NCBI GenBank assembly: GCA_006503535.1
Contig: QYRS01000004.1
Span: 2,914,001 to 2,978,000, forward strand
Length of the DNA stretch: 64,000 bases
Direction: 5' to 3'
Origin: Arthrinium phaeospermum
Taxonomy: Eukaryota > Ascomycota > Sordariomycetes > Amphisphaeriales > Apiosporaceae
Every line of letters starts with the position of its first letter. Position 1 is the stretch's first letter. Made by a program: the position numbers and the translations under genes. The notes beneath the pieces are model-generated. The model was not told the origin of the DNA, made no database searches, and worked only from the letters and a program-made list of their open reading frames with translations. This document shows positions 1 through 10,993 of this stretch, piece by piece.

Positions 1-1209
1 GACCGAATGGCAAAACGGTGGAAAACATGGTTACCGCGCACCGGTCAGTTAATCGCACTCCTCACATCCCACACCTCGCGTACACCTCGCGGCACGTTCA
101 GAACTGACTGAAATTTGCGCATTCAAGGAACAAATGATAGGCCGGGAGTTGGGAATGCGTGGCCTCTTTACCCCGGATCTCCTCACATATGGCCCCCACA
201 CGAATATATGGGGGATGGGAGTGGTAAGCCGATTCCAGTTGATATTTACCTCGCATCCGCATACCTGCTGCCACTTTTTCGGAGGTACAAGTATAGAAAT
301 ACTGACGTGATGATGTCGGGCCCCCAGACCATGTTCGCCCTCATCACCAAAACCAAACCCCCCCGGATCCCCCAGTTCGCGTCCTACACCTGCACCCTGC
401 AAGGCCAGGACGCCGACACGTACGGCTGGTTCCTGGCGCAGACCGAGGAGAACCGCCCGATAGGCGCCGCGTCCATCTACGCCACGTACCCCGAGGAGCT
501 GCGCCACCTCGTCGCCCGCTGCATGGCCGCCGAGACCCTGCAGCGCCCGACGCTGGGCTACCTGCTGCCCGTGATCCAGCAGCACATCGCGCAGGGCGAC
601 GAGCTCGAGCGCCAGGGCCGCAGCCCCTTCGGCGAGAGCGACGACCACATCGAGCGCTTCTGCCGCGAGTACATTGTTGGGGCGGCGTCTACGACGGGGG
701 CCTCGACCCGCGAGGACGACGCCGAGGAGGAGGCGCGCGACGTCTTGGGCGACTTGGGGTTCCCCGGCGGGCAGGCCGCGGCGAGGGCGGCGCGTCGGTC
801 GCAGTCGCAGTCACAGTCACAGGGTGGCGGCGGCGGCGGCGGTAGCTCGCAGCAGCAGGATAGCAGGTTCTGGGGACAAGGAGGCGGCAGCGGTGGAGCC
901 CAGTCAGTGTCCCAGGCATACGCGGAGGCAGAGTCACAGCTGCTGGCGCAGCAGCAAGAGATGAAGCGGCGGCAGAGCAGCACGGAGAATACAGTAATAT
1001 TGGGCAACAACATGAACATGGGCAATAACATGCACAGCAACAACAATAACAATAACAACCCCTTCGGGCCGGGCGGCGCCATATTTGGGGGCGGAAACGT
1101 CGACCCAGCAAACAGCTCCCTATCGTACGGACCACAAGGGGGTGCTGGTGGCAGCTCGCAGCAGCAGGACAGCAGGTTTTGGGGCCAGGGAAATAACGGT
1201 GGAGGTTAA
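1..1209 (+). CDS. Protein-kinase-like paralogue, 3' part only (5' end off window)
   Basis: This is the C-lobe end of a eukaryotic protein-kinase fold with a long low-complexity tail. Three exons are visible: 2-43 (reads NGGKHGYRAP, the APE-region equivalent), 128-223 (ends PHTNIWGMGV) and 328-1209. The boundaries are GT/AG and all phase 0, and the first three match the intron positions of the downstream kinase gene at 1882-4409. The 328 exon reads MFALIT, then TYGWFL, then a kinase subdomain XI motif (ELRHLVARCMAAETLQRPTL). About 120 residues of Gln, Gly and Asn-rich sequence follow. The ATG at 115 lies in an intron and is not the start; earlier exons with the catalytic residues are left of the window, so activity cannot be judged. 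The intron that interrupts subdomain XI in the neighbour is absent here. Paralogy with the neighbour is well supported by shared motifs and introns; the substrate is unknown. Confidence 0.7.
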
Positions 1210-1353
1210 TCGTCGTTTCTTGCATGTGCGAACCCGCGAAGTCAGCTGCTGGCGCAGCAGCAACAGATTCAGCAGCAGCAGGGCATCGTGGGGAGCAACA
1301 TGAACAACTACGGGAACATCAATCCTGCTATGGGGTTCTTCAACGCAGGCTAA
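838..1353 (+). repeat. Imperfect direct duplication of a Gln/Gly/Asn-rich module
   Basis: A module reading SSQQQDSRFWGQG, then SQLLAQQQ, then Asn-rich sequence occurs at about 841-1060. It recurs at about 1150-1350 in the same frame. In the second copy a TAA at 1207-1209 separates SSQQQDSRFWGQG from SQLLAQQQ. The frame stays open past that stop to the next one at about 1351. The two copies are clearly related at DNA level, so this is an internal tandem duplication whose second copy is cut by a stop. Confidence 0.65.
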
Positions 1354-1881
1354 GGATCCAGTCCTCCACAAGACCTGTATCATATGAACTAGGGTGGAAT
1401 CCTGGCCAGACGTCATAATTTGCAAACATCTATATCTATATAAAGCTGATTAGATTCATCTTATATTTCTTTCGTGCAAGCATTTCTCAACCAATCAAAA
1501 TGCTGCTGTAGTGACTATGATTATTGTGACACGGGGTTTAGTCCATTGTTGCACACTGGAAAAGGGGGCCGAGGTTCTAGGTCGAGCAACCTAGCCAAAG
1601 ACAAATTCTGGAGGTAGTGTTATTTAATCATGTACCTCAAAGGTTTAAAAACACAATCCGGGAGTCCGAAAACGGTATCTGAAAGCATGTCGTTACCAGC
1701 TGAACAAAGAATAGGGGTGGCATTGAAGGCTCATTGTTTCTGGGTACGCAACCCACGTCACGCAGCTCAACGCCAGGACTCGAGAGTCTAGTGACTCGAT
1801 GAGTACACACTTGAAAATAACCGATTGTCAAGTTTTCTGACACCCGATTTCCAAGGCTTCGAAACGTACTGATCCAGCAAG
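1354..1881. other. Intergenic region between tandem kinase paralogues
   Basis: About 530 bp separate the end of the duplicated Gln-rich module from the next kinase start. A TATA-like stretch (TCTATATAAAG) lies at about 1434-1444. It is far upstream of the next ATG and could equally be 3' flank of the first gene. No coding region is supportable here. Confidence 0.4.
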
Positions 1882-4409
1882 ATGAATCCCATTGGCCGTT
1901 GGTGGGATCCAGGTGAGTACCCCCCTCAACGCATGTCCATCAAGTTAAATCTTCCACACATGATGACTGTGAAGAAACTTCTAATTCTCATTTTGCCCTG
2001 CTTTCCAGATCAGCAACGCCTCCAGACGCTGGTAAGGCCGATTGGCCCGAATCCCCGCAACAATGCGGCCAACCCCAAGTTCCAGGCGGCTATGGCGTCG
2101 TTCCAACAAGTCCGACAGGCTTTCGACTATACGCAGTTCACCTTCAAGAGGACTCTGGGATGGGGCGGTTTCGGCGTGGCCCTGAAATACGAGCAGGTGG
2201 ACGCCAACCAGCAGCATGTCGCCTATGCCGCGGTCAAAGTCCCCAGGGATGGGCTGCCTAGAATTACGCAGGCGTTCGAGGAGGAGATGAAGTACTATAT
2301 GGTAGGTTTTATTGCGGGACTACAGGGCACTTGGGAATGCATACTTACCATTTTTCTTTTTTCTTTTACTATAGAGATTTGAAGTCTCCGAACACATCCC
2401 ACGTCTGCTGCATTTCCCTTCGGACCTCACGGACGAACGGGAGGACGGGACACGGGCATTGCCCGAGGGTAACGATCAGTTCTGGACGCAAAATAGCAAC
2501 CTTATCCCACAAGCCCACTTCGCAAGTAAGAGTCCACCGTCATCTACACATCTTGTCCCCCGTCCGAACCCGACCCGAGGGGCTGGTCCGCTGATCACCT
2601 GCAAATGTAGTGATTATGGAATATCTGGAATACGGCGACTTCTTTGAGTTGATATACAAGTTAACAGACAATTACTTCGAAAATAGCGTACTGCAACTAC
2701 AAGGCAACACTACTTCTCAAAAGACTGAAGTGGTACCCAATAGGACTATGTGGAGGTTCTTCCTCTGCTGTAAGTAGATGCCGACTGTTCTCTTATATTT
2801 TTTTCCCTGTTTCTGAGCCAAACCTACAATTTACTTACATACATGAGCCTCTCGTAGTAACTAGGGGTTGCATCGCCATGGCATTTCCGCGAAAATCATT
2901 GTTCCAACTGGAGCGAATGATCAATTCACAACGGAACCCGCAGACCAACAGGAGGCGATCCGCCATCGTAGATCCAGCTTGGCGAGAGGAGGTGGACGAA
3001 GGCGACTTTGAAAGTCGTCTAATTCATAAGGATCTGGACCCGGGCAATGGTAAGCTCTCACAACTTCTCTAAAGCATCTCGAATTTTCAAGGGGGGGTAC
3101 TTTACTGAACGCACGATGAACTGACATGAACCTCTCTCTCCGATATAGTGTTTCTCGGCGCGCCAGACCCCCTGGATGCGGAACACAGTTTCGCCCCCGT
3201 CGCCAAGGTTAGCAAGTCGCCCCCGCCCGCCCCCCTTTCCGTGGTTCCACGCCGTTACCTGCTTTATACCGCCGACGGCAGCGCTGAACATTTCCAATTC
3301 ATGATTGTAGATAGCCGATTTCGGCCTAATGTATGACGCTAAACAGCCTCATCCTGATATCGCGGGCGTGTAAGTGGTCCATTCCTCCAGTCTGGTTCCT
3401 GAGAACCGCAACAAGATACTGTCGGGTAGTAGAAAAAGGAAACTGACCTGAAGTTACTTATGTAGCCTGAGGACAGGAGGCAAACGGTCGTGGCATGCAC
3501 CTGTAAGTGGCCTACATGTTGCTACTTCCACCCTGTTTCCGGATTGATACCAGAAGAGCGACGGGGTTTTTGCAGCTGACACTTCGTCCTTTCCAATTTC
3601 GATTCACAGGAGCAATTCGAAGACGATGTATACGACGGTCCGGAATCGTTCGGGCCCTGGACCAACATCTATGGCATTGGCTTGGTAAGTCACCGACTAC
3701 ATGCCCCCTCCCCCCTTTCCCCTATCACCTCTTCCGCCCTTTCTCGTCGACCAGAGAGAGCACTCGCTGTTGTCACCGGTTCAACATGGATAATTAATAT
3801 GTATATATATGTACAGATCATGCTTTCCCTCATAACCCGCGCCAAGTGGGCGCAATCACTGCAAACGTGGCAATTCGTGCCGACCCCAACCCGCGCCGAC
3901 CCAGGCCGGTGGTGCGAAACCTACGGATGGCACCTGGACGAGGTGCGGCCCTGGCCGGCGGGGCTACTTGGATCGACGCGCAGCGACCAAGTGACCTCCT
4001 TCCAGAACTACTACGAAAAAGACCTGCGTGTGCTCGGTGAGTTTAGTTATCCCCGTGGAGAAAAAATAGAAAAGAAAAAAGAACAGTAACCCGTCTTGCT
4101 TTTCTCGCGGAACATCTGTCACAGCCCCTATACTTCTTCCATTTCTTTTTGTTCTACGCAGGATGGGCCTAACTTATGTATGATACGACGGCAGTCATGC
4201 TATGCCTCGCGCGGTGGCCGGAAGACCGCCCCTCGCTGGAAGAACTGGTTCAGACCATCGAGGCGGCGATCCAACGAGGAAATGAGCAGGAGGCTCAGGG
4301 GGCCAGCAAGGAAGGAGAGACGAACGCGGAACTCGAAGCCTTCTACGACCAATTCTTCCGATCCGCCCCAGAACAGCCGGATCCCTGGGAAGGCATGTAC
4401 CCCCCATGA
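1882..4409 (+). CDS. Protein kinase-like protein, 11 exons, about 496 aa
   Basis: A protein kinase with the main catalytic signatures, built from exons 1882-1912, 2009-2301, 2375-2525, 2611-2769, 2858-3049, 3149-3207, 3311-3369, 3466-3502, 3610-3684, 3817-4036 and 4195-4409. Joined in frame they encode about 496 residues. Visible motifs are a glycine loop GWGGFG (about 61-66), the VAIK-type lysine AAVKV (K87), the hinge MEYLEYGDFFEL, the catalytic loop IHKDLDPGN (D270), IADFG (D298), an APE-like WHAP segment and subdomain XI RWPEDRPSL. Lys replaces the usual Arg of HRD. The last exon uses the AG at 4193-4194; the nearer AG at 4160-4161 would give an in-frame TAA. The chosen site aligns DLRVLVMLCLARWPEDRPSL with ELRHLVARCMAAETLQRPTL of the upstream paralogue. 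Many introns and divergence from housekeeping kinases suggest a lineage-expanded fungal family. The substrate is unknown. Confidence 0.75.
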
Positions 4410-4619
4410 TTGTGTAAATGACTCAGTCCTCCGGGTGCCGCCCGGGTGCCCCAGTGCCCCGTTACCCTATAGACTTCATTCAGCATAGCATCATTTTTCA
4501 CAGTATCAGATCTATTCCAAACAAATAGGGGACTGGCCAGAACAAGTGGTGAACAATCTGAACATGTCGACTTATTAAATGCACGTTCTTCCTAGTCTAA
4601 AGCCCAAACCGGGATAATT

Positions 4620-6950
4620 CTACTCGTCATCTTCAGAGTCATCTTCGTCCATCATATCCAGCTCCTCCTCCTCATCCTCACTGTCTTCCTCAGGTATTTC
4701 CTCAGCTTCTTTCGCCTCCTGCTCCTCTTCCCTCCTCTTGCGGTCGTCCTCCTTGCGTGCCTGCTCAAGCATGCGGGCCTTTTCGGCACCCGCCTTGCGC
4801 TGAGCGACGACGTAAGCACCGACAGGAGTCTTCTCCCAGTCGAACTCCTTCAAGAACGCATCCACTTGTGACCTGTCCCTGGGGGCAAAGTCGACCTTTG
4901 CACGCTTTTGTTCGATGAACTTGGAGTTCGCCTCGAGCTTCTGCACTAGCAGAATCAGGCCGGACCGTAGCTTGCCGTTGTTGTTACCGCTGTTCTTCTT
5001 CCTCGACTGCTTGAGCCATCTCTTCAGCGTAATGATGACGGGCAGAGCAAATTCGGGGAACGCAATGTTCGTCGACCAAAGTACAAAGTACTCGGAGAAT
5101 AGCTCGACGACCTGATCGCCGACACCGTCTTGGTATACCCGGGTTCCCAGATGCGACTTTGGCGCCTTGTAGGCGACATGGAAGTCGAAGGGCTTGAGAG
5201 TTGCGGCCTTGGGCGACTTGCGCATCTCGGAAGAGTTCAATACTTCAATGAGAGCTGATGAGAGCGGGATGTAGGTTCCGGTAGCTCGCGAGATTCGTAG
5301 TAATGACCGTATCAGTTGGAATCGGATAGGGAAGTATGTTGCGTTGGGGATCAGTCGCATAGCTCCAAGCGTGACCTGGACCAGGGGATATATAAGCAGT
5401 TTCAGTTGCGACTCCTTCCCTGATTCTGCCTCCTTCAGGGGACTGCAGTGCTCTGCCAGAACACATGACCAGAAATCCAACGAGTGCACATATTGCCAGT
5501 TGTACACCTGCCTGTAAGACTCCTTGTGGTTGTTCACAATACTGTTTCGCAGGTGGATAGCGAGCTGCCGAATGAAACCGAATGCTGTCGTGTAACCGAT
5601 GCCCTGATCGATACCCCAGAGCTCGGCAGCGGAGTTCTTCATCAGGTTGATGCCTTGGATCGTGTTGACGTTTGTGACTCGTGCGCCGGCAACCAGGCCT
5701 TGATAAGTGGCCTTCAGGACGACCTCTCGAATGCCCTTGTCGCCAATGACTACCAGTCTGCGCAGCACCAAGAATGCTGTGATACGGGTGGATTCGCTGC
5801 TGGTGTGCAGCGACCAGAACCCGACAACTGTCTTGATCAGAACCTTTAATAATTTCCGGAAGCTGAGCATGTACGGAATCAGGGGAGTAAGGGCTGACAA
5901 GGTCAACTTCAGAGTGGCGTCGTCTGACAGTGTGCTGAGGAGATGGAGAATGGCGGATGTGAAACTCCTGAGAAGTACAGACAACGTCTTGAACTTCTTG
6001 GACTCGGTGGGCACATGGATCTTGCCAGAAGCAGACTCCTTAACAGGAATGTGGTGTTGAAGCACCTCGGGTATTTGTTTCAGCGCAACAATGAGGATAT
6101 CGTGGAACACCTCCGGGCTCGAGATGTTGTATTTCTGCGTTCGCTCGCCCTCGGCGGCGTCCTCGTTCAAGTGCGCAGCCGAACGGAAGGCCAATACGAC
6201 TTGTCGCGTGGCTCTCAGAGAGTGGGTCTCGGTCATAGAGGTCTTCCAACGAGCTATCATCTCCCGCGTCAATTCATCCTCGTCCACAGGTTCCTCTTCG
6301 TCGGAGTCCTCCGCAGATTTCTTGGATGCCTTCTTCCGCTTCTTCTTGGGTTGTTCCTCTCCTTCGCTCAGGTCGTCAACTTCGGCTAAATCGGCGTCGT
6401 CGAACTCCAGTGCTTCGGGGTCGTTTTCCTTCAGGAACTTGTAGAAATCCGGGTCGTCTTTTGCGAGTGCGTCCATTGCATCCTTGCTCATGCCAACCCC
6501 ATCGCCCATCTCTTCGTCGGCAGCGTCCTCGTCGTCACTTCCGAATGCCTGTTCGTCCGCCGACGAAGCATCGTCGTCCTCGCTACCATCCTCAAACGGA
6601 TCTTCATCATCGCCGGCGGGCTGGTCTCGTTTCCGCTTTCCCAATTGTTTGGCAGCAGCCTTGCCATCCTTTGACTTATCCAAGATTTCGAAGCCGCCTC
6701 CAAAGAAGTCGTCGACGCTCATCTCTCCGACATGGGCGGTCTTGTCCTTGCCGCCGGCCTTTTTGGGGGCCTCGGGATCGTTGGGGCCCTTGAAAAATTC
6801 GCCATCTTTGGTAGTCTTGAGCTGCTTCTTGGCCTTAACCTGGGCTCGTTGTTTGACCTTGGCGGATGCTTTCCGTTGGTCTAAAACACCCTTCAAGTGC
6901 TTCGACTCGAATTTCTTCGTCGCCTTGAAGTTCTTCTTAGCGCCTGCCAT
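4620..6950 (-). CDS. NOC2: Nucleolar complex protein 2 (Noc2 family), 776 aa
   Basis: Noc2 is a nucleolar/nucleoplasmic ribosome-biogenesis factor that pairs with Noc1 or Noc3 and escorts pre-60S particles. The gene is a single uninterrupted exon of 776 codons; yeast Noc2 is about 710 aa. The N-terminus is Lys-rich (MAGAKKNFKATKKFESKHLK), followed by acidic and basic low-complexity segments (about 85-225) typical of nucleolar proteins. The Noc2 helical-repeat domain then runs from about 240 to 680, with recognisable blocks such as SLDFWSCVLAEHC, YPLVQVTLGAMRLIP, YFPIRFQLIRSLLRISR and PFDFHVAYKAPKSHLGTRVY. The C-terminus is an acidic Asp/Glu-rich tail. It is divergent to VPS28, with 551 bp between the starts. 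The start is the first ATG of the frame and matches the conserved basic N-terminus. Confidence 0.93.
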   Translation of the reverse strand: MAGAKKNFKATKKFESKHLKGVLDQRKASAKVKQRAQVKAKKQLKTTKDGEFFKGPNDPEAPKKAGGKDKTAHVGEMSVDDFFGGGFEILDKSKDGKAAAKQLGKRKRDQPAGDDEDPFEDGSEDDDASSADEQAFGSDDEDAADEEMGDGVGMSKDAMDALAKDDPDFYKFLKENDPEALEFDDADLAEVDDLSEGEEQPKKKRKKASKKSAEDSDEEEPVDEDELTREMIARWKTSMTETHSLRATRQVVLAFRSAAHLNEDAAEGERTQKYNISSPEVFHDILIVALKQIPEVLQHHIPVKESASGKIHVPTESKKFKTLSVLLRSFTSAILHLLSTLSDDATLKLTLSALTPLIPYMLSFRKLLKVLIKTVVGFWSLHTSSESTRITAFLVLRRLVVIGDKGIREVVLKATYQGLVAGARVTNVNTIQGINLMKNSAAELWGIDQGIGYTTAFGFIRQLAIHLRNSIVNNHKESYRQVYNWQYVHSLDFWSCVLAEHCSPLKEAESGKESQLKLLIYPLVQVTLGAMRLIPNATYFPIRFQLIRSLLRISRATGTYIPLSSALIEVLNSSEMRKSPKAATLKPFDFHVAYKAPKSHLGTRVYQDGVGDQVVELFSEYFVLWSTNIAFPEFALPVIITLKRWLKQSRKKNSGNNNGKLRSGLILLVQKLEANSKFIEQKRAKVDFAPRDRSQVDAFLKEFDWEKTPVGAYVVAQRKAGAEKARMLEQARKEDDRKRREEEQEAKEAEEIPEEDSEDEEEELDMMDEDDSEDDE

Positions 6951-7501
6951 CTTGAATATCTGCTAGGAGATAAGAAGCAGGTATGTTGTGTGTAGAAGTT
7001 GGGTGCGATTCTTGACCTGCACACCTTTGACGAGGGTGCGCTACAGTTAATTGAACCAGACGCTCGCTCTTCTGCTTGCAACAGGAAATTTTTAGGTGGA
7101 GAAGAGCCCCGATAAGTGTTATCAGAGTTGAGCTAGGCTAAAAAAGAGGGATCGGTCTTGGCAGGTACTCGCAGTGCTGGTGGGGGACTCCACGATTACC
7201 TAAGACAAGACACTTGAGCCTCTGCAGTCCTGCACTGTATCCTGTCCGTATCCAGCGCATTTATTAGACCGGAAGTAGGCGCCACTCCTTTAAGTGACTG
7301 CATACATATCTACAAGTAGCCGCCGGAGACGCATAGTGGATCGCAGTGCTACTCTCGTCTTCTAACCTTTAGACTGTAATTTGCTCAATAGAATCCTTGT
7401 GTTCGGATACAGAATCTCTGGGCCATAGGAATTCGCACCGCGCGGGGATTCCATGATCATCTGTATATGCGACGTCTCCCGGTGACGTCAGTAGCTTCAC
7501 G
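6951..7501. promoter_or_regulatory. Divergent intergenic region between NOC2 and VPS28
   Basis: About 550 bp lie between the start codons of two divergent housekeeping genes, so both promoters should be here. I see no clear TATA box and no other reading frame worth annotating. Confidence 0.5.
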
Positions 7502-8322
7502 ATGATATCTAGGCAGTCTTATGCGCCAACGCCTCACAGCTATGTGCCAAATACAACTTTGTCTGCGACAATAGATCTGGACGAGGTAAGTAGCCCGGCT
7601 CTCTTGGTTGACCCGATTGCTGATTCGTATCGTATAGGAGGTCAAGTTGGCAGAGACTCGTGCGGAGCGGGATTTGCAGGATTCTCTTGCTGAGATCTTC
7701 TCCATCATTGTCACCCTTGATGAGTTGGAGAAGGCTTTCCTGAAAGATGCCATCCCCGAGGCCGATTATACCGAGATCTGCGAAAGATCTCTAAAACAGT
7801 ACAAGTCAATTCTCGCCGATGAAACTGTTGCCAATGCTTTTGTTGGCTTGGAAGAGTTCAAGGCTGAGTGGGATGTATGAAGCTGTGCCTCCGAGAACTA
7901 CTGCAGGACAAGGCTAATATAGCATCTAGTTGGAAGTGCCACGGGCAACAGAACGTCTGAAAGTCGGCATGCCCTCTACGGCGGTCACCGCTTCGACCAG
8001 TAGTGCACCTGCGCCGCCATCATCGACTAGCAACATGTCGGGGGCCCTCATCTTGGAAGCGACTCAGGATTTCATCACTTTCTTGGATGCTTTACGGCTT
8101 GGGCTTCTTGCCAAAGACCAGCTGCACCCTCTCCTCACAGACGTCATACAGAGCGTGAACAAAGTTACGGACCGCGACTTTGAGAACCGGGGAAAGATCG
8201 TCCAATGGCTCATCACGCTGAACCAGATGAGAGCCACCGAGGAACTCAGCGAGCAGCAGGCCAGAGAGTTAGAGCTGGATATCAACTCGGCATATCAAGG
8301 GTTTAAGAGCACCCTGACCTGA
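7502..8322 (+). CDS. VPS28: ESCRT-I subunit Vps28, 3 exons, 237 aa
   Basis: Vps28 is a core subunit of ESCRT-I, which sorts ubiquitinated membrane proteins into multivesicular bodies. The exons are 7502-7585, 7638-7874 and 7930-8322, joined in frame (28 + 79 + 130 codons). The N-terminal half carries the Vps28 core (EVKLAETRAERDLQDSLAEI, then IIVTLDELEKAFLKD). The C-terminal half is the four-helix domain that contacts ESCRT-II in yeast (ATQDFITFLDALRLGLLAKD, then LSEQQARELELDINSAYQGF). A Ser/Thr/Ala/Pro linker separates them. The length of 237 aa is normal for fungi. The third exon begins exactly at the AG ending at 7929, with the leucine codon TTG. Confidence 0.93.
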
Positions 8323-9404
8323 CCCTGGCAGGCGAGCAAATCCAAGCTGAAGGTCCTAGCATCACCAGCTCGACCATGTTGCGCCGATCAGGTCAGGGTT
8401 GGAGTCGGCGGAGAACATGATTGCATGATGTTGAGTTTTGGATCGCAGCGCGCGTCAAGGAGGCATACACTTGGGCCATGTTTCGCATAATGTGGCCTTG
8501 ATGATAGACTACCTACTAAACCACATGCGGTCATATAATCCGACTGAGTGGCGCGCGACGGGAACAGTGATTGCTGTGCAGCATCCCTAACCAAATTCTG
8601 AATACTTGTTATTAGCACTTGGCACCTGGGCAGCTATCTGCTACAAATCAAAATTGAATACCACCGTGAATGTTTGATCAAGTAGGAGGTGATTGATTAC
8701 TGATCGTGGGTCAGGGAGGAGCGTCGCAAAGGTGACTGGCTCAAGCAGGTCGTGCTTGCCCGGGCAAATAAGGCAAGTACGTACTTCCTTCCGCCGCAAG
8801 TGCCCTCAGTTGCCCCACCCATCAAAATGGCGGCTTTCGCTCCAGGCTGCTTCGGGCGCTGACACCTAGAAAGACGGCGGCAAGTTTCATCAGTTGTCAA
8901 CTTCCATTTTCCACTTTCTCCCGTGCGAATCCCTCTATCAGACCGAATTTTTCTCGAGTGAATTGGCTCTGCCTGGCGCAAAGTCGCAAGACACCGTTTT
9001 TTATACCCTTTCTCGGACCTCGGGTTTGCGACAGCTACGAATCGTCCATTTCGGCCGCCCAATCCCCTCCAGTAAACATTCTTTTCACCATTAAGCGATA
9101 AGATAAAAACCACAGCCGCCAACTTCCTAGTTGTTGCCCCACGAAAGAGCGAAACATTGAAACCTCGCATCCATCCCGCCTTCGTCCCTACTCCATTTGC
9201 GCTCCAAAGCCTTGAGCAGTTGGAGTTATCTCGAGGCACCTTCCCTTCCGATTTTTGCACCTGACACTAGGTCACCAACTTCCTCTACTGAATTGCGCAA
9301 CCTTGTACATTCAAACTCCATTCAATTCTCTCCCCCGCCTCTCCAAAAGGGAAGAAAAAAAAACCCGTACCATCCCCACCAACCAACCACACACAACAGC
9401 CAAA
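8323..9404. other. Intergenic region upstream of eIF4E
   Basis: About 1.1 kb between VPS28 and eIF4E. The proximal 350 bp is pyrimidine-rich, typical of the promoter and leader of highly expressed fungal genes, with CA/AC-rich sequence immediately before the ATG. I found no additional gene. Confidence 0.5.
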
Positions 9405-10282
9405 ATGGCCGAGGAACAAGTTGATCTCAAGACGATCCCCGTCTCGCCCGAGGGCGAGCACGAGGAGACTGCCGCCGTTGATTTGGACGGAAAGCTGGTG
9501 ACAGTTTTCCACGACAAGGACAACTTCAACGTCAAGCACCCTCTTCAGAACAAGTGGACTTTGTGGTTCACTAAGCCCTCAAGCGGCAAGGTACGTCCCC
9601 AAGGTTTTGGCTGGTAGCAGCCCATGGACCAGTTGGAAAACCAATACTGACTGTACTGCAGGGTGACAACTGGAACGACCTGCTGAAGGAAGTTATCACA
9701 TTCAACTCAGTCGAGGAGTTCTGGGGAATCTACGTGAGTATTGCCTTGCCCTAACTGTCGCAGGTCGCCATACTGATGCAATGCAACCCGTAGAACAACA
9801 TTGCCCCCGTCAGCGATCTGGCACTCAAGTCCGATTACCATCTCTTCAAGGAGGGCGTGCGCCCCGAGTGGGAGGACCCCCAGAACAAGCATGGCGGCAA
9901 GTGGTCCTACAGCTTCAAGGACAAGCGCAACTGCGACATCAACGACATCTGGCTGCACACCATGCTGGGCGCCATTGGCGAGACGCTTGAGGAAGAGGAT
10001 GATGGCGAAGTCATGGGTGTTGTCGTCAACGTGCGCAAGGCCTTCTTCCGTATCGGTGTCTGGACCCGCACTATCGGCAAGAGCATCCCTAACAGGGGCG
10101 ATGGCGATGTTGCTGGCGGCAAGGGCCGATCCGTGCAGAAGGGTCAGGACATCTTGATGAACATTGGAAAGCGCTTCAAGGAGATCCTCAAGCTTCCTCC
10201 CAACGAGCCTGTCGAGTACTCTGGTCACACCGACGCTGCCCACAGTGGAAGCACCCGTGCCAAGGCCAAGTTCACCGTCTAA
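9405..10282 (+). CDS. Translation initiation factor eIF4E (cap-binding), 248 aa
   Basis: eIF4E binds the mRNA 5' cap and recruits eIF4G for translation initiation in the cytoplasm. The exons are 9405-9590, 9662-9733 and 9794-10282 (62 + 24 + 162 codons). The fold is recognisable from HPLQNKWTLWF, then VEEFWGIYNNI, then FKEGVRPEWEDPQNKHGGKW, which holds the Trp-Glu pair that recognises the cap. Further blocks are DIWLHTMLGAIGE and GVVVNVRKAFFRIGVWTR. The acidic N-terminal extension of about 50 residues is usual for this family. The ATG at 9405 has an A at -3. An upstream ATG at 9255 is in the same frame but belongs to the long pyrimidine-rich leader and gives an unlikely N-terminus. Confidence 0.94.
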
Positions 10283-10993
10283 GGAGAAGATTTGGAACGG
10301 ACAAGGTACGGGCGTCGCATGAATGTATTTGCTATGGACACAATTGCCTGACCTCAGCCCTGATTTTGCCTCGACATGGTCATGTTTTGGAGTCATGAAA
10401 CCCCCAGAAGGGTATGCAGGAACGATGGCAACAGATTTTAAGAGGGGCTTTGACCACGATTCCAGGTGCCATCTACATCTCCCATCCATCGCCCACGAGA
10501 TGTGGCGGAAGGTTTAATAGTGGAGAATACACAAAAAGGACGCGCAGCATCGTAGGTACATGTTATCTGCAAGCTGTGCCAGTACATCATCATCAGTTGT
10601 GGCAGTAGAGACGCCCGGCTAAATAACGCGTAATCGCAATATCATGTTCATCTCACATGGCCCGAGCCCTGAGGCCCCTAAGGGCTGTCTATGTTCTGTT
10701 TTAAATATGTCGAAAACCCCATGTGATAAGTGTCAGTGATTTGTTTAATTTCGTGCAACAAGAGTGCTGCTATGTGACTCGAAGTTTTGTTCTATATATG
10801 CTACCGAGTCCTTTTCCCCGTATAAGTCGTCTTTCTTAGAATGACCCCTGTAAGGAATGCAGGGAGTTGAGTGGAAACTCTCGAGATGCTTTTGAGCATC
10901 ATCTTTCGTAATCGTACATGATCGATCAGCTTGTCTATACGATGGGACTGACAAGCCCGCCGACCCTCTCGCTATGTAGTTCGTTGCCCCCAT
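10283..10993. other. Convergent intergenic region, no gene seen
   Basis: About 710 bp between the 3' ends of eIF4E (+) and the acyl-CoA synthetase (-). It should hold both 3' untranslated regions. No conserved reading frame or RNA gene is visible. Confidence 0.5.

Noticed and set aside
115..327. ATG at 115 as the start of the first gene
   Set aside because: It lies in an intron; exons 2-43 and 128-223 match the paralogue's exons in another frame.
7930..8322. Separate gene starting at 7930
   Set aside because: It is the third exon of VPS28; its first codon is TTG directly after a splice acceptor.
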